This document shows, one piece after another, positions 11,172 to 20,740 of a DNA stretch of 46,700 nt. The DNA is from Agrocybe praecox. Its lineage: Eukaryota; Basidiomycota; Agaricomycetes; Agaricales; Agrocybaceae. Each line of letters begins with the position of its first letter. Positions within the stretch are counted from its first letter, which is position 1. The notes under the pieces are model-generated. The model saw only the letters and a program-made list of their open reading frames with translations. It had not been told where the DNA came from and searched no databases. Location: assembly GCA_964017145.1 (NCBI GenBank), contig CAXHKQ010000178.1, forward strand, positions 1 to 46,700, given 5' to 3'. Made by a program: the position numbers and the translations under genes.

Positions 11172-12425
11172 TCACCTGAACACAAACGCTGAGTCGTTGT
11201 CATCCAAGAATTTGGTCAGATGCACCAGGAGTTCCGGTGACCGACCGTCGTGTTCGCGTATGTGTTTCGTACACACTTGCAATATATGTGCACGTGTTTG
11301 CAGGTGGTGGCCGCATTCGCAAGCATGGGGTTCTTGAATGTTAAAGCGCTCGTAATAAGCACCAATAGGAGCATGATTGGGGATGCATCTAAACATCCTC
11401 GCAACGTACGGTATATGTGCGTCTTTCACTTCACGGAGCCAAGTACCTTCTTGAAGGTACGTCGGCTCGAGTAAATCCCCGGCGAGATTCTTGAGTGGCA
11501 AGAAGTTATGCCCTTGGTAGTTGGGGTCTCGGAAGAGGGTCTTCCAATCCTCCTGAACTGTTTTAGTGACGACCTTTCGGACATTATCCAATGAAGTAGC
11601 CGGGTGGTCCCCGACAGGTTCGACTTGAGCCCGACTAATGTCGTTGGCCTCTTGGTGTATCCTCCATTTCAGTTTCGACAGAACCTGAATGAAGTCTACT
11701 TTGCATGCCGTGTCTTCCTCTAGCCACAGTTGTAGAGCTCGACAGATGGCCAAAGAATGTCCTTGACCACTGTGGAGGGTAGGGTCCAACGCTCGTTTGG
11801 CCGAAGCCATAGAGTCAGTGAAGATAACGATTCTCTCACAATCATCTTGCTGGGTACCAAGGACAATCGCTGAGCGAATGGCAAAGAGCTCTGCATCGGG
11901 TGCAGTCACTCGTCCAGCAGGATGCGATACGGTATGAATCCACTCGTGTCCCTGGTATAGTAGGGCAGTCGAAACCGCCTGTCGTTGTACGTCGTTCAGC
12001 ACCGAAGCGTTGACCGCACAATACACCATTGTTTCTTGGTCTTGTGCTTCACGAAGCACTTGATTCAGACCTACGCGAACTGCGTCCGCTGATTCATCAT
12101 CAGTTGGGCACGGTTCAAATGTGAAACGGTCATCGAATAGTTCGTGTCCCCGGTATAGTAAGGCAGTCGAGACCGCCTGTCGTTGTACGTCGTTTGGCAC
12201 CGAAGCGTCGACCGCACAATACACCGTTGTTTCTTGGTCTTGTGCTTCACGAAGCACTTGATTAAGACCTACGCAAACTGTGTCCGCTGATTCATCATCA
12301 GTTGGGCATGGTTCAAATGTGAAACAGTCGTCGAATAAATCCAACAGCCTGTTTCCAGGATGAGCCTCTGTCGCGACAGGCGAGAAGGACTCTGTGAGTT
12401 CAGGGAGATGGCGGTCTATCTCCAT
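11172..12425 (-). pseudogene. LINE A ORF2 fragment: RNase H and C-terminal zinc motif
   Basis: RNase H motifs are visible: YCAVDASV (Asp), DAELFAIRSA (Glu) and IFTDSMASAKRA (Asp). A C-terminal Cys/His cluster follows (CECGHHLQTRAHILQVC). The frame ends early at 11172 because an AGG-CGA pair in other copies reads AGG-TGA here. A 198-bp segment is repeated in frame (units 11945-12142 and 12143-12340), so the first RNase H strand and its catalytic Asp occur twice. The two units differ at many positions. The open frame continues above 12425 toward the RT region. Not functional as it stands. Confidence 0.85.
11945..12340 (-). repeat. In-frame 198-bp internal duplication in LINE A
   Basis: Unit 1 (11945-12142) and unit 2 (12143-12340) each encode LFDD, FTFEPCPTDDESAD, VGLNQVLREAQDQET and ALLY.GHE. 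They differ by roughly a dozen substitutions, although they lie in one insertion. Other copies (B, C, D, N, G) have a single unit. Confidence 0.9.
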
Positions 12426-12593
12426 GAGGGCTCCTCCTACTTTTGCTTTCTGAGCAGGAGTGAGCCTTGAAATTGCTAACGGATGAACGTCAGCCCATTT
12501 ATGATGCTCTTGTGATAAGAGCGACCTAAGCGGATGGGTGTCTGATAACGTGGCAGCTCGGTAGTTGGACCAACCGCCTAGTTTCTTCAGGTG

Positions 12594-12608
12594 GAGGTGG
12601 ACGGGGAT
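12594..12608. repeat. Left target-site duplication of LINE B
   Basis: GAGGTGGACGGGGAT is repeated at 14423-14437 on the other side of copy B. It is part of copy A's ORF2, whose reading resumes after the second copy. Confidence 0.9.
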
Positions 12609-13161
12609 TTTTTTTTTTTTAAAAAAAAAAAATCAAAGGACCGAAGTCCCACTTGTATTCCGGTGCGCGATTGCAGTCCAGTCCCTACGTTACATACAAA
12701 AGCATGCTAAGCAAGATTTAATACTACGCTACGTCTGCGAGGGCGGGCCTTTGCCCGCCAAGATTGCAGACCGCCGTTAGGCGGTCGGGATGTTGCTGGT
12801 TCGATGGCACTTGCGCCGTCGCAAGCGATTAAGCAGTATGGCCGGGCATCGAGCCCAACCCACAGTCCACATCCCGCCCAGCCCACAGTCCACACCCCAC
12901 CCAGTCCGCAGTCCCCCCACGTTCCAAGTCGCATCGCCGCTTCCGCTTAGCCCGGGTGCCCCCGAAGGGTCGAGCCAAAGCCCACAAACCAAGGTACCCA
13001 CTGAAGGGCCCCGAATGCCCCCGCAGGGTCAGGACGAATCCCACAAGTCCGAGTACTGAGGCGCACGCCATTGTAATGGCAGAGAGTCCGAAGTCCGAGC
13101 AGAGCACGTTCCGCAGTCCAAGAAGAACATGTCCCACAAGCTGAGCCGTGGCCCAACCTGC

Positions 13162-14338
13162 TTATCCGACCCCTGCAGGTCGCCTGAACGCAAATGCTGA
13201 ATCATTGTCGTGCAGGAATTTGATCAGGTGCACCAGGAGTTCTGGTGACCGACCGTCTCGCTCGCGTACATGTTTTGTGCACACTTGCAATATATGTGCA
13301 CACGTCTGCAGGTGGTGGCCGCATTCGCACGCATGAGGTTCTTGAATGTTAAAGCGCTCATAATAAGCGCCAATTGGAGCGTGATTGAGGATGCATCTAT
13401 TCATCCTCGCAACGAGCGTTACTAGCTCGCCCTTCACTTCGCGGAGCCAAGTACCTTCGTTGAGATATGTCGGCTTGAGTAAATCCCCAGCGAGATTCTT
13501 GAGGCGCATAAAATTATGCCCTCGATAGTTGGGGTCTTGGAAGAGGGTCTTCCAATCTTCCTGTACTGTTTTAGTGATGACCTTTCGTACACTATCCAGA
13601 GAAGTAGCCGGGTGTTCCCTGACAGGTTCGACTTGAGCCTGACTGATGTCGTTGGCCTCTTGGTGTATCCTCCACTTCAGTTTCGATGGAACCTGAATGA
13701 AGTCTACTTTGCACGCAGCGTCTTCTTCTAGCCACGGTTGTAAGGCTCGACAGATGGCCAAGGAGTGTCCTTGGCCACTATGGAGGGTGAGGTCCAGTGC
13801 TCGTTTGGCCGAAGCCATCGAGTCCGTGAATATGACTATCTGTTCGCAATCGTCCTGCTGAGTGGCAAGGACAATCGCTGAGTGAATTGCAAAGAGTTCT
13901 GCGTCAGGAGCAGTCACTCGTCCGGCAGGATGTGATACGGTGTGAATCCGTTCGTGTCCCCGGTATAGTAGAGCAGTCGAGACCGCCTGTTGTTGTACAT
14001 CGTTCGGCACCGAAGCGTCGACCACACAATACACCGTTGTTTCTTGGTCTTGTGCTTCTCGAAGCACTTGATTAAGACCTACACGAACTGCGTCCGCTGA
14101 CTCGTCATCAGTTTCCGGACTGCAATCGCGCACCAGAATACAAGTGGGACTTCGGTCCTTTGATTTTTTTAAAAAAAATTAAAAAAAACTCGTCATCAGT
14201 AGGGCATGGTTCGAATGTGAAACGGTCATCGAATAAATCCAATAACCTGTTTCCAGGCTGAGCCTCTGTCGCCACAGGCGAGAAAGACTCTGTGAGTTCA
14301 GGGAGATGACGGTCGATCTCCATGAGGGCCCCTCCTAT
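13162..14338 (-). pseudogene. LINE B ORF2 fragment (RNase H to C-terminus)
   Basis: It encodes RNase H (VYCVVDASV, DAELFAIHSA, IFTDSMASAKRA) and the terminal CECGHHLQTCAHILQVC cluster, ending FRRPAGVG with a stop at 13162. The frame is broken at 14113-14187 by the small antisense insertion. Beyond it the frame continues through the spacer that contains LTPAQKAKIGG. The reverse transcriptase is missing because of 5' truncation. Confidence 0.85.
14113..14187 (+). mobile_element. 75-bp LINE 3'-end insertion with 13-bp TSD
   Basis: Only the last 45-50 bases of the LINE 3' UTR plus a T7-A8-TT-A7 type tail are present, in plus orientation inside copy B. It is bounded by ACTCGTCATCAGT at 14100-14112 and 14188-14200. 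This is among the shortest TPRT products one can recognise. Confidence 0.93.
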
Positions 14339-14422
14339 CTTCGCTTTCTGAGCAGGAGTGAGCCTTGAAATTGCTAACGGATGAACGTCAGCCCGCTTGT
14401 GGTGCTCCTCGGAGAGGAGCGC

Positions 14423-14718
14423 GAGGTGGACGGGGATGAGGCCCTTGCGGGCCTCATCCCTGCCTGTGGGTGAGGTGCAAAATGCACCCGTGATCCAAAG
14501 TGCAGCTTTACGCTGCATTTTGCGCAGGTCTTCGAGAGCTCCTTTAGACCGGGAGCCTTTGAAGTACCACAAACGATATCCGTACGTTGCAATTGGTAAT
14601 ACGCATGCACGGTACAATAGTCGCTTCTCTTTGGGATGGAGACCGCGAGTTGAGCTTCCAAGCATTTTCATGGCTTTCACCGATGATAGAGACTTGGTAG
14701 AGTAGAACCGCACATGCT
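14423..14718 (-). mobile_element. LINE copy A, segment 2 (ORF2 RT/RNase H linker)
   Basis: The frame resumes after copy B. It encodes the stretch containing MKMLGSSTRGLHPKEKRLLY and KGALEDLRKMQRKAALWITG, the region after the RT palm. It ends at the 10-bp duplication CGCACATGCT (14709-14718), where copy M begins, and continues at 37580. Confidence 0.85.
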
Positions 14719-14750
14719 GGATTGAAAGACCCTCTTCCGAGACCCCAACT
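14719..14750 (+). mobile_element. LINE copy M, 5' end
   Basis: The 32 bases read in plus orientation as the ORF2 segment KTLFRDPN near the C-terminus. Copia element J interrupts the copy at 14751, and M continues at 36436. M is flanked by CGCACATGCT at 14709-14718 and 37580-37589, so it inserted antisense into copy A. Confidence 0.82.
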
Positions 14751-15167
14751 TGTTAAAGGGAGCGAGTGCAGGACGTTGCGAGCTACCTGGTGACCTAATA
14801 TGGTGCACCCAAGACAAAGGACTGAGGAGCTATGAAGAGCTGAAGTCCAGAGTGAGTAACTGAATGTATTGAGACACAAGACATACAACTGACCTGAAGT
14901 CCAGAGTGAGTAACTGAGGACTTCAGGCTTTGGTCTACAGACTTATATATGTTACTGTATGTAAGGGATGTAACCAGTAAGAGATGTGAAACACGTAAGA
15001 AGGTGAAACATGTAAGAAGGTGAAACGTGTAAGATAAGATGGAACATGTAAGAGAACATGAAACATGTAACAGATGATGAAACAAGTATGAAACGTAAAA
15101 CATGTTTCAGGATGACAGAAGTGTGATGGAGTCTGGAAGGTGGGGACTTGGAGGGCAAATTCTAACA
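14751..15167 (-). repeat. 3' LTR of copia J
   Basis: 417 bp, TG...CA. It differs from the 5' LTR only near its left edge (GTGCAGG for GTGCGGG, and GTTGCGAG for GTTGTGAG). It contains a duplicated block, CTGAAGTCCAGAGTGAGTAA, and a cluster of diverged GTGAAACATGTAAGAAG units at 14988-15105. Confidence 0.95.
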
Positions 15168-15174
15168 CCCCCCC
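15168..15174 (-). other. Polypurine tract of copia J
   Basis: Seven Cs on the plus strand (G7 in the element's RNA) lie directly against the inner edge of the 3' LTR, where plus-strand priming occurs in LTR retrotransposons. Confidence 0.8.
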
Positions 15175-15254
15175 ATGATCTGACAAGTCTACAAACTGAA
15201 AGACAGAGAGAAAATGAAAGGAAAGAGATGAAAAAGCGAAAATGCAAAGTAGAG

Positions 15255-15499
15255 TTATACCATGATACCAACATTGTCCCTGCAGTATTTGACTTGCTCA
15301 GCTGGTAGTGCCTTGGTGAGGATGTCTGCAAGTTGCTCCTTGGTTGGAATGTAGACAGGGTGAATCATCTTGTCATGGACAGCATCCCTAAGCCAATAAA
15401 AGCGCAAATCCAAGTGCTTCATGCGTCCATGGTGTTCTGGGTTCTTGGACACACTGATTGCTGACTGGTTGTAAATGTTGAGAGGAGTAGGGGTGTCCA
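15255..15499 (-). CDS. Copia J pol, C-terminal end of RNase H
   Basis: It encodes the last part of the polyprotein, including KNPEHHGRMKHLDLRFYWL and KEQLADILTKALP, typical of the copia RNase H end, with a stop at 15255. The frame is interrupted at 15499 by foldback element E and resumes at 18820. No internal lesion is seen. Confidence 0.92.
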
Positions 15500-16125
15500 G
15501 CCTTAGCAGTTAGATTTATATATGAAACCTGGGCAGTTGCCTGACATAAGTCATACATCAGGGTGGGCAACTGCCCAAGTGGGCAGTTATATATGAGTGC
15601 TTAGAAAGCGCACCAGAGTGGCCACAAAGGCTGAGTGGGCGGCATTGGCAGATGCCTTAGGCAAATAGGCATAAACAATGCAGGATTTGGCCATTTTTGC
15701 AGTATTTGGGCAATAGCGAGAGAATGGATGGGTGGTTTGGGGCGCTTGTTGGGAGGTTAGGATCAGATAATTAATGCTGATTTTTTGACGCCCTTTGCCC
15801 CACCTAAAAGAGACATGACGGGATGGATGCGCAAAAGGAAAACCGGATGACGTGTTATTTTTAGCCTATTTGACAATTTCGGGCGTTGCGCTATTTTTAA
15901 TACTTGATAATCATATGCTCGTACTATATTTACTTTACATACATATATCTAGATTAGATTAGATACCAAAAAGCGACCTTTTAGCATATGTTTTAGACGG
16001 TAGTTTCCTATTTGGCACTTATTGCCCTTTTGGGCACATCCTTTTTACAACATATAAAAACATTCAATATTTTATTTTATTTTGTATGTTACAATACATT
16101 TTATTTGCTAACTAATGTACATACG

Positions 16126-16345
16126 CGCTTGCTGGTGCTACGCGCTGGTGTGCACCCGTTGTGCTCACTGGTGCGTACCCGTTACTACGCGCTCGCTGGT
16201 GCTACCCCTGGTGTGCACCCGTTGTGCTCGCTGGTGCGTACCCGTTACGCTCGCTGGTGCTACCCATTGCGCTCGCTGGTGCCTAACGGTGGTGCCCACC
16301 CGTTGTGCTCGCTGGTGCGTACCCGCTGGTGCCCAGCCGTCGCGC
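16126..16345. repeat. GC-rich minisatellite in the left arm of E
   Basis: Variants of GTGCACCCGTTGTGCTCGCT and GGTGCGTACCCGTTACG repeat in a higher-order pattern of about 45-60 bp. The long overlapping ORFs here are low-complexity artefacts. Confidence 0.8.
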
Positions 16346-16359
16346 TCACTCGTTGCCTC

Positions 16360-16640
16360 CTCGTCATCGTCGTGGTGGTCCTCGTCCGCGTCGTGGGTGG
16401 GCACCCTCGTCCTCATCCTCCCCGTGGTCGTCGTGTTCGTCCTCGTCGTGGGCGTCGTCCTCCACGTCGTAGGTGGTCACCGTGGGCCTCGTCGTGGGCC
16501 TCGTCCTCCTCGTCGTGGGCGGTCGTCCTCGTCCTCGTCGTGGGTGTGGTCGTGGGCGTGGGCGTGGGCATGGGCGTGGGCGTCTCCTCTTCTTCGCCCT
16601 TGTTGCCCTCGCCCCCGTCGTCGTCGTCGTTCCCTCACCC
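16360..16640. repeat. CGTCGTCCTC / GTGGGCGTGGGC simple repeats in E
   Basis: Long strand-asymmetric simple repeats, with T/C/G on the plus strand here. The right arm at 17800-18110 carries the complementary A/G/C type (GAGGACGGCGACAAGG), so the blocks occupy mirror positions in the palindrome. Confidence 0.75.
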
Positions 16641-17064
16641 TCGTCTTGGTCGTGCCCTATTCGGGTCGTCGTCGTTCCCTCATCCTACCTTCCTCCTCCC
16701 TGTCTTTGCTATCCACGTTGTCATCCAATACGCAGGAGCCACCCACATCCCTGAGGAGAGGGGAGGGGTGGCGGCGCCGGCTTCGTCGTCGTCGTTGCCA
16801 TGGCCGTCGTTATGGAGTGCACCACCCACATCCCTACAAAGAGGGGAGGGGTTGGGTGCTATCGTGTCTTGCGTGGTCGTCTTGCGTGCATCCTACGTCC
16901 CAGCGGTGAAGGGAAGGGCAAGGGCGAGCGATGGCGATGGTGGTGATGGGGGGTGATAAGCAGAAATCAACCAACACGCGGTTGATTTCTCCCAAATTCA
17001 GCGATTCCCACGCCGGTCCGGTCAGTAACCGGGTCGAGCTCCATCGTCAAGCTCGACGACAACA

Positions 17065-17545
17065 AGATATACTCATTTTAGTAGATCTAATTATATAGTG
17101 TAGTATGTTGTAATACTTTGAATGAATGTTTTTATGTACAAATAATAACTGTTCTATGTCGAAACCTAAATATTATCCTCACTACGAATAACCGTGCAGG
17201 TACCAGTATTGAATTTTGATGCAATCTTGAAGCATTCCGGAATTGTAAGTTTTACTCAAGCTTGTAGTCTGATTTTATCTCATATTCATATTAGTACAAT
17301 AGACTACTGCTCATGTATATGTTTCAATGTAACTTTTGTCAAAGGATAGAGTCAGAATTAAAAATATTCAATTTGTTGTTGGACGGAAATCAGCACGCGC
17401 GAAAAGTAAAGTAAACATACAATGTTTCGTACCAATATTTTCAAGGTAATACTTTACTTTTTTTTGTTTCTTTTGCTCCAACCTATTTTAAATATTATCC
17501 AAATTTTTCTACTTATTTACATTCACTCAAAATATCTACATTCCA
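17065..17545. other. Central loop of foldback element E
   Basis: AT-rich single-copy sequence between the two arms. No ORF of note and no transposase motif were seen. It is the only part of E that is not palindromic. Confidence 0.6.
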
Positions 17546-18819
17546 CCTCCATCGTCGAGCACGACGATGAGCGCGACCCGGATAGGCACCGGACCGGCGT
17601 GGGAATCGCTGGATTTGGAAGAAATCAACCATCGTTGGTTGATTTCTTCCTTATCGTTCCTCATCACCACCATCATTGCCAGCTCCGACGCATCCCACCC
17701 AGCCCCTCCCCTTTCCCCAGGGATGTGGGCCGTACTACGCACCTACGACGACGACTCCAGCAACCACTGCCTCCCCTCGATAGGGACGTGGGTGGTTGCT
17801 TGACAACAGCGATGACGAGGACGGCGACAAAGGAGAGGCGAGGCGACGAGGATGGCGGGATCAGACAAGGACGACAGCGAGGTAAGGACGACGGCGAGGC
17901 AAGGACGACAGCGAGGACAGCGGGACGAGAACGACAAGGCGAGAACGACAGCGAGGCCAGTGGGACCAGGACGATAGCGAGGACGGCAACGACATCGAGG
18001 ACGAGCGAGTGCGTGGAGACCAGCGAGTAGGTGCGAACAGGTACGGGCAAGCGGTTAGTTGCGAGCGAGTGGGTAGGGAGGAGCGCGTAGGGACAAGAGA
18101 GGAGACGAGAACCATTGCGTTCTCGTCTTTCCATTTACTGTCCTCTCCCTTGACTTCCATCCCCTTGAAATTAGTTAGTGAATATATATACTATTTCAAT
18201 GTACTGTAACATACTAAATTAAATTAAATTATTTGACGAATTTTATATGTTTTAAAAAGGATGTACCAAAATGGCAGTAACTGCCAAATTGGGAAGAACC
18301 GCCTCAAAACAAAGCAGACAGTTCGCTTTTTTCCTATCTAATATAATCTAGGCTAGAACATATACATCTAAAATAAATATAGTACAAAAATGATCATTTC
18401 ATAATTAAAAATAGCGCAGCGCCCAAAAAAAATATTGTGAGGTCTAAAAATAACACGTCATCCGGTTTTCCTTTTGCGCATCCATCCCGTCATGTCTCTT
18501 TTAGGTGGGGCAAAGGGCGCCAAAAAATCAGCATTAATTATCTGATCCTAACCTCCCAACAAGCGCCCCAAACCACCCATCCATTCTCTCGCTATTGCCC
18601 AAATACTGCAAAAATGGCCAAATCCTGCATTGTTTATGCCTATTTGCCTAAGGCATCTGCCAATGCCGCCCACTCAGCCTTTGTGGCCACTCTGGTGCGC
18701 TTTCTAAGCACTCATATATAACTGCCCACTTGGGCAGTTGCCCACCCTGATGTATGACTTATGTCAGGCAACTGCCCAGGTTTCATGTATGAGGTTAACT
18801 GCTAGAGGTGGGGTGTCCA

Positions 18820-18851
18820 AAGCGAAGCCAAACTCTTTGAGTATGTTGCGC
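18820..18851 (-). CDS. Copia J pol segment between E and F
   Basis: Thirty-odd bases of copia RNase H (NILKEFGFALDTP region) survive between the foldback element and gypsy F. This short bridge proves that E and F are two separate insertions into J. Confidence 0.88.
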
Positions 18852-18980
18852 TGCAGCTGGCAAGCCGGCGTGCGAGTAGATTAGATTAGATTACCTGACA
18901 TGTACCCGCGCCGTAGCGGATCAGCAATGTTCATCCATCCTTGTCCCGAACCACCACCACCGTTAGCTCTGCCGTCTCCA
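18852..18980 (+). repeat. 5' LTR of gypsy F (129 bp)
   Basis: It starts TGCAGCTGGCAAGCC and ends GCCGTCTCCA, with one difference from the 3' LTR (T for C at position 7). It is unusually short for a gypsy LTR. It contains TAGATTAGATTAGATTA, also kept in the diverged Q LTR. Confidence 0.95.
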
Positions 18981-18982
18981 TC

Positions 18983-18997
18983 TGGTGACAACAGAGC
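18983..18997 (+). other. Candidate primer-binding site of F
   Basis: TGGTGACAACAGAGC begins 2 nt after the 5' LTR with the TGG expected to pair with a tRNA CCA end. I could not name the tRNA. Confidence 0.5.
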
Positions 18998-19419
18998 TTT
19001 CTTACCTTATCATCTCTACTAATCTTTTGCTGTTACTGTGCTGTTGCTGTCTTCTGCTCGCTGCTGCTGCTTACGGTGTCTGCAAAATCTCGGAAGCCTA
19101 TTTGCTTCCGTGAAAATAATTTTCAACAAAAATTTCATTCGAAAACCACCCTTCGAGGATTCCTCAACTGCCTCAGGCGAAAAACGGTCGCTTCACACGT
19201 CGTTCTACAACGAAAAGTACACCGAAGGTGTCTGCAGGCCCTGCTCAACATCTGTCATCACAAGTTCCACACCAACAGGTCCCCACACCGGCGTCCACTC
19301 CTGCTCGTACCCTTGGTTCACACGACATCTTCCACACCCCTCCTTCTACACCTTATCTCGGCTCTGTGCTGTATCCACTACCGTGCTCAGTTACCAGTTC
19401 CTACGACGACGACGACGAA

Positions 19420-20631
19420 ATGTCTGAGACTCTCCGGCCCCGACCGTTCCGGGGCGATGGCAGCGCAGGCGACGAGAACCCGCAGGACTTCATCAATGGC
19501 GTCGAAAGGATCTTTTTGTTGCGTGATAATGTGCCGGAGGCGACGAAGGTTCGCACGTTCGAGCTCCATTTGAAGTCAGGGAGCATTGCGAAGGCTTGGT
19601 GGTTGGGTTTGAGGCCGGACGAAAAGGATACCTGGGATCATTTGAGCGTTGCATTTGCTGCTCGATGGCCCGAGAAGGTTATCACGGTCAAAACAATGGA
19701 GGAGCAACATGCGGAGCTGGTTGCGGCTGTGTTGGAGGAGAAAGAGTTGGGGAAGAGGGTGAAGGTTGATGGAGTGGAAGAGTTTTCCCATGTGGTATGG
19801 GCCGACCGGCTGGAACGTCTCGCGACGGCGTTGAAGGACGACAATGGGTTGTTGGTTCCAATGGTTCGCAAATCGATGCCAAAGGCACTGAAGGCATTGG
19901 TTAATGCAAAGCACAACACATGGGCCACATTCTGTGCTGCAATCCGTGCGGTTTCCATTACGGAACTGGAGGAGAAGCTGGAGGTGGAAAAGGAGCAGCG
20001 CTCGATACAGGCAAACGTAGCTCGTCTCGAGCAGCTGCAAATTTCGCCAACTCGTGCAATCCGTGAAGCGCTGGCAGCTGCTTCGCTGGGCCCTGCAATC
20101 CCAGCACCACGTTTCCCGTCTGCATTGCGCCCAACGGCTTCAGCAGCAGCAGCATCATCGGGCGGAGTGAATGGGACATCACAAGTGCAGTATCGCCCTG
20201 ATAATGTACGTCTTGCAGATATCCTCCGTAACCCATCGAAAACATACCCGGACACAGCTGAGGGTCGAGCAGCATATCAGGCCGACGTTACGCGCTGGGC
20301 AGCAGAGCACAATGGACAGGGTGTCAACGAACTACGCCCCTACCCTCTGTCTCCAGGGACGGCTCCTGTTCTTAGTGGCGAGTGTTGGAAGTGTGGCCAT
20401 GTGGGCCACTTGAACACGCAGTGCTCAGCCACAAACCAACTCCCTAATTTGGAACAGAGGTGGCGTTCTATAGCAGCAACAATCAAGAAACGTGCGGGGG
20501 TGGTGAACGTGAATTATGTGGGTGTGGGTGGCAGGGAGGGCAACTGGGCGAGCTGGGAGGAATACGATGCCCATGTCATTGCCGAATATTTGGCTAGAGA
20601 GCAGGGAAACGTGGAAGGGTCGTCAGCGTAG
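19420..20631 (+). CDS. gag: Gag of gypsy F
   Basis: From ATG 19420 to TAG 20629-20631, 403 residues. An N-terminal retrotransposon-gag (capsid-like) region holds NPQDFINGVERIFLL and AKAWWLGL. A coiled coil follows (ITELEEKLEVEKEQRSIQ). The C-terminal zinc knuckle is CWKCGHVGHLNTQC (CX2CX4HX4C). The same frame is open upstream to about 19228 without an ATG. It forms the particle and binds the genomic RNA. Pol is in another frame downstream, so Gag ends in a true stop. Confidence 0.92.
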   Translation: MSETLRPRPFRGDGSAGDENPQDFINGVERIFLLRDNVPEATKVRTFELHLKSGSIAKAWWLGLRPDEKDTWDHLSVAFAARWPEKVITVKTMEEQHAELVAAVLEEKELGKRVKVDGVEEFSHVVWADRLERLATALKDDNGLLVPMVRKSMPKALKALVNAKHNTWATFCAAIRAVSITELEEKLEVEKEQRSIQANVARLEQLQISPTRAIREALAAASLGPAIPAPRFPSALRPTASAAAASSGGVNGTSQVQYRPDNVRLADILRNPSKTYPDTAEGRAAYQADVTRWAAEHNGQGVNELRPYPLSPGTAPVLSGECWKCGHVGHLNTQCSATNQLPNLEQRWRSIAATIKKRAGVVNVNYVGVGGREGNWASWEEYDAHVIAEYLAREQGNVEGSSA

Positions 20632-20740
20632 GGGGAGGAATGCCGGCGACCCAACACACATTGGGGAGGGATGTAGAGGTTGTGAACGTGGCGCCTGGCA
20701 GGGAGGGAAGTAGACTACCCGCATCGTCCTGTCTTTATGA

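Larger units (their letters stand above)
10621..12608 (-). mobile_element. LINE copy A, segment 1 (3' tail, 3' UTR, RNase H)
   Basis: The tail reads on the minus strand as ...TTTGATTTTTTTAAAAATTT..., followed inward by a 3' UTR of about 540 bp and the C-terminal half of ORF2 (11172-12608). Copy A is split by later insertions into 10621-12608, 14423-14718, 37580-37840 and 41044-41065. The pieces join in order, with B, M and N each flanked by target duplications. It is the oldest LINE of the nest, 5'-truncated inside the reverse transcriptase, and it sits in gypsy Q. Confidence 0.85.
12609..14422 (-). mobile_element. LINE copy B, 5'-truncated, inserted in copy A
   Basis: Its 3' end is a T-run/A-run tail at about 12609-12632. 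The 3' UTR runs to about 13161, followed by the ORF2 C-terminus up to 14422, where it stops abruptly. It is flanked by the 15-bp duplication GAGGTGGACGGGGAT (12594-12608 and 14423-14437). A 75-bp antisense LINE fragment interrupts it at 14113-14187. Truncation plus TSD plus tail is the standard outcome of target-primed reverse transcription. Confidence 0.92.
15500..18809. mobile_element. Foldback element E with 1.2-1.5 kb inverted arms
   Basis: The outer 370 bp at each end are near-perfect inverted repeats (15500-15870 against 18440-18809). Inverted similarity continues inward: an AT-rich block (15990-16110 against 18150-18290), GC-rich repeat blocks, CCCACATCCCT motifs, and an inner block (16968-17060 against 17560-17665). 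A loop of about 480 bp remains. The duplicated target GGGGTGTCCA sits at 15490-15499 and 18810-18819; the true TSD may be 8-10 bp, close to Mutator-like elements (9-11). No transposase is encoded, so it must be mobilised in trans. Its removal restores the J reading frame. The alternative is a hAT-derived element with an 8-bp TSD. Confidence 0.88.

Noticed and set aside
12777..13159. Overlapping ORFs on both strands in LINE 3' UTRs (also near 10800, 26650, 29640, 36730, 37100, 38060, 41790)
   Set aside because: They recur in every UTR copy because of GC-rich, stop-poor sequence; they have no conserved start and lie outside ORF1/ORF2.
14719..14750. 5' inversion (twin priming) of LINE A
   Set aside because: The antisense piece continues after copia J and ends with its own 3' UTR, tail and TSD (CGCACATGCT), so it is a separate insertion, M.
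16012..16956. Long overlapping ORFs (up to 314 codons) on the plus strand
   Set aside because: Composition is Ser/Val/Arg-rich and driven by CGTCGTCCTC-type repeats in the foldback arm; several frames are open at once and no domain is visible.
17422..18030. 202-codon plus-strand ORF in the right arm of element E
   Set aside because: It crosses the loop/arm border and is made of GAC/GAG simple repeats mirrored in the left arm, so it is not a gene.
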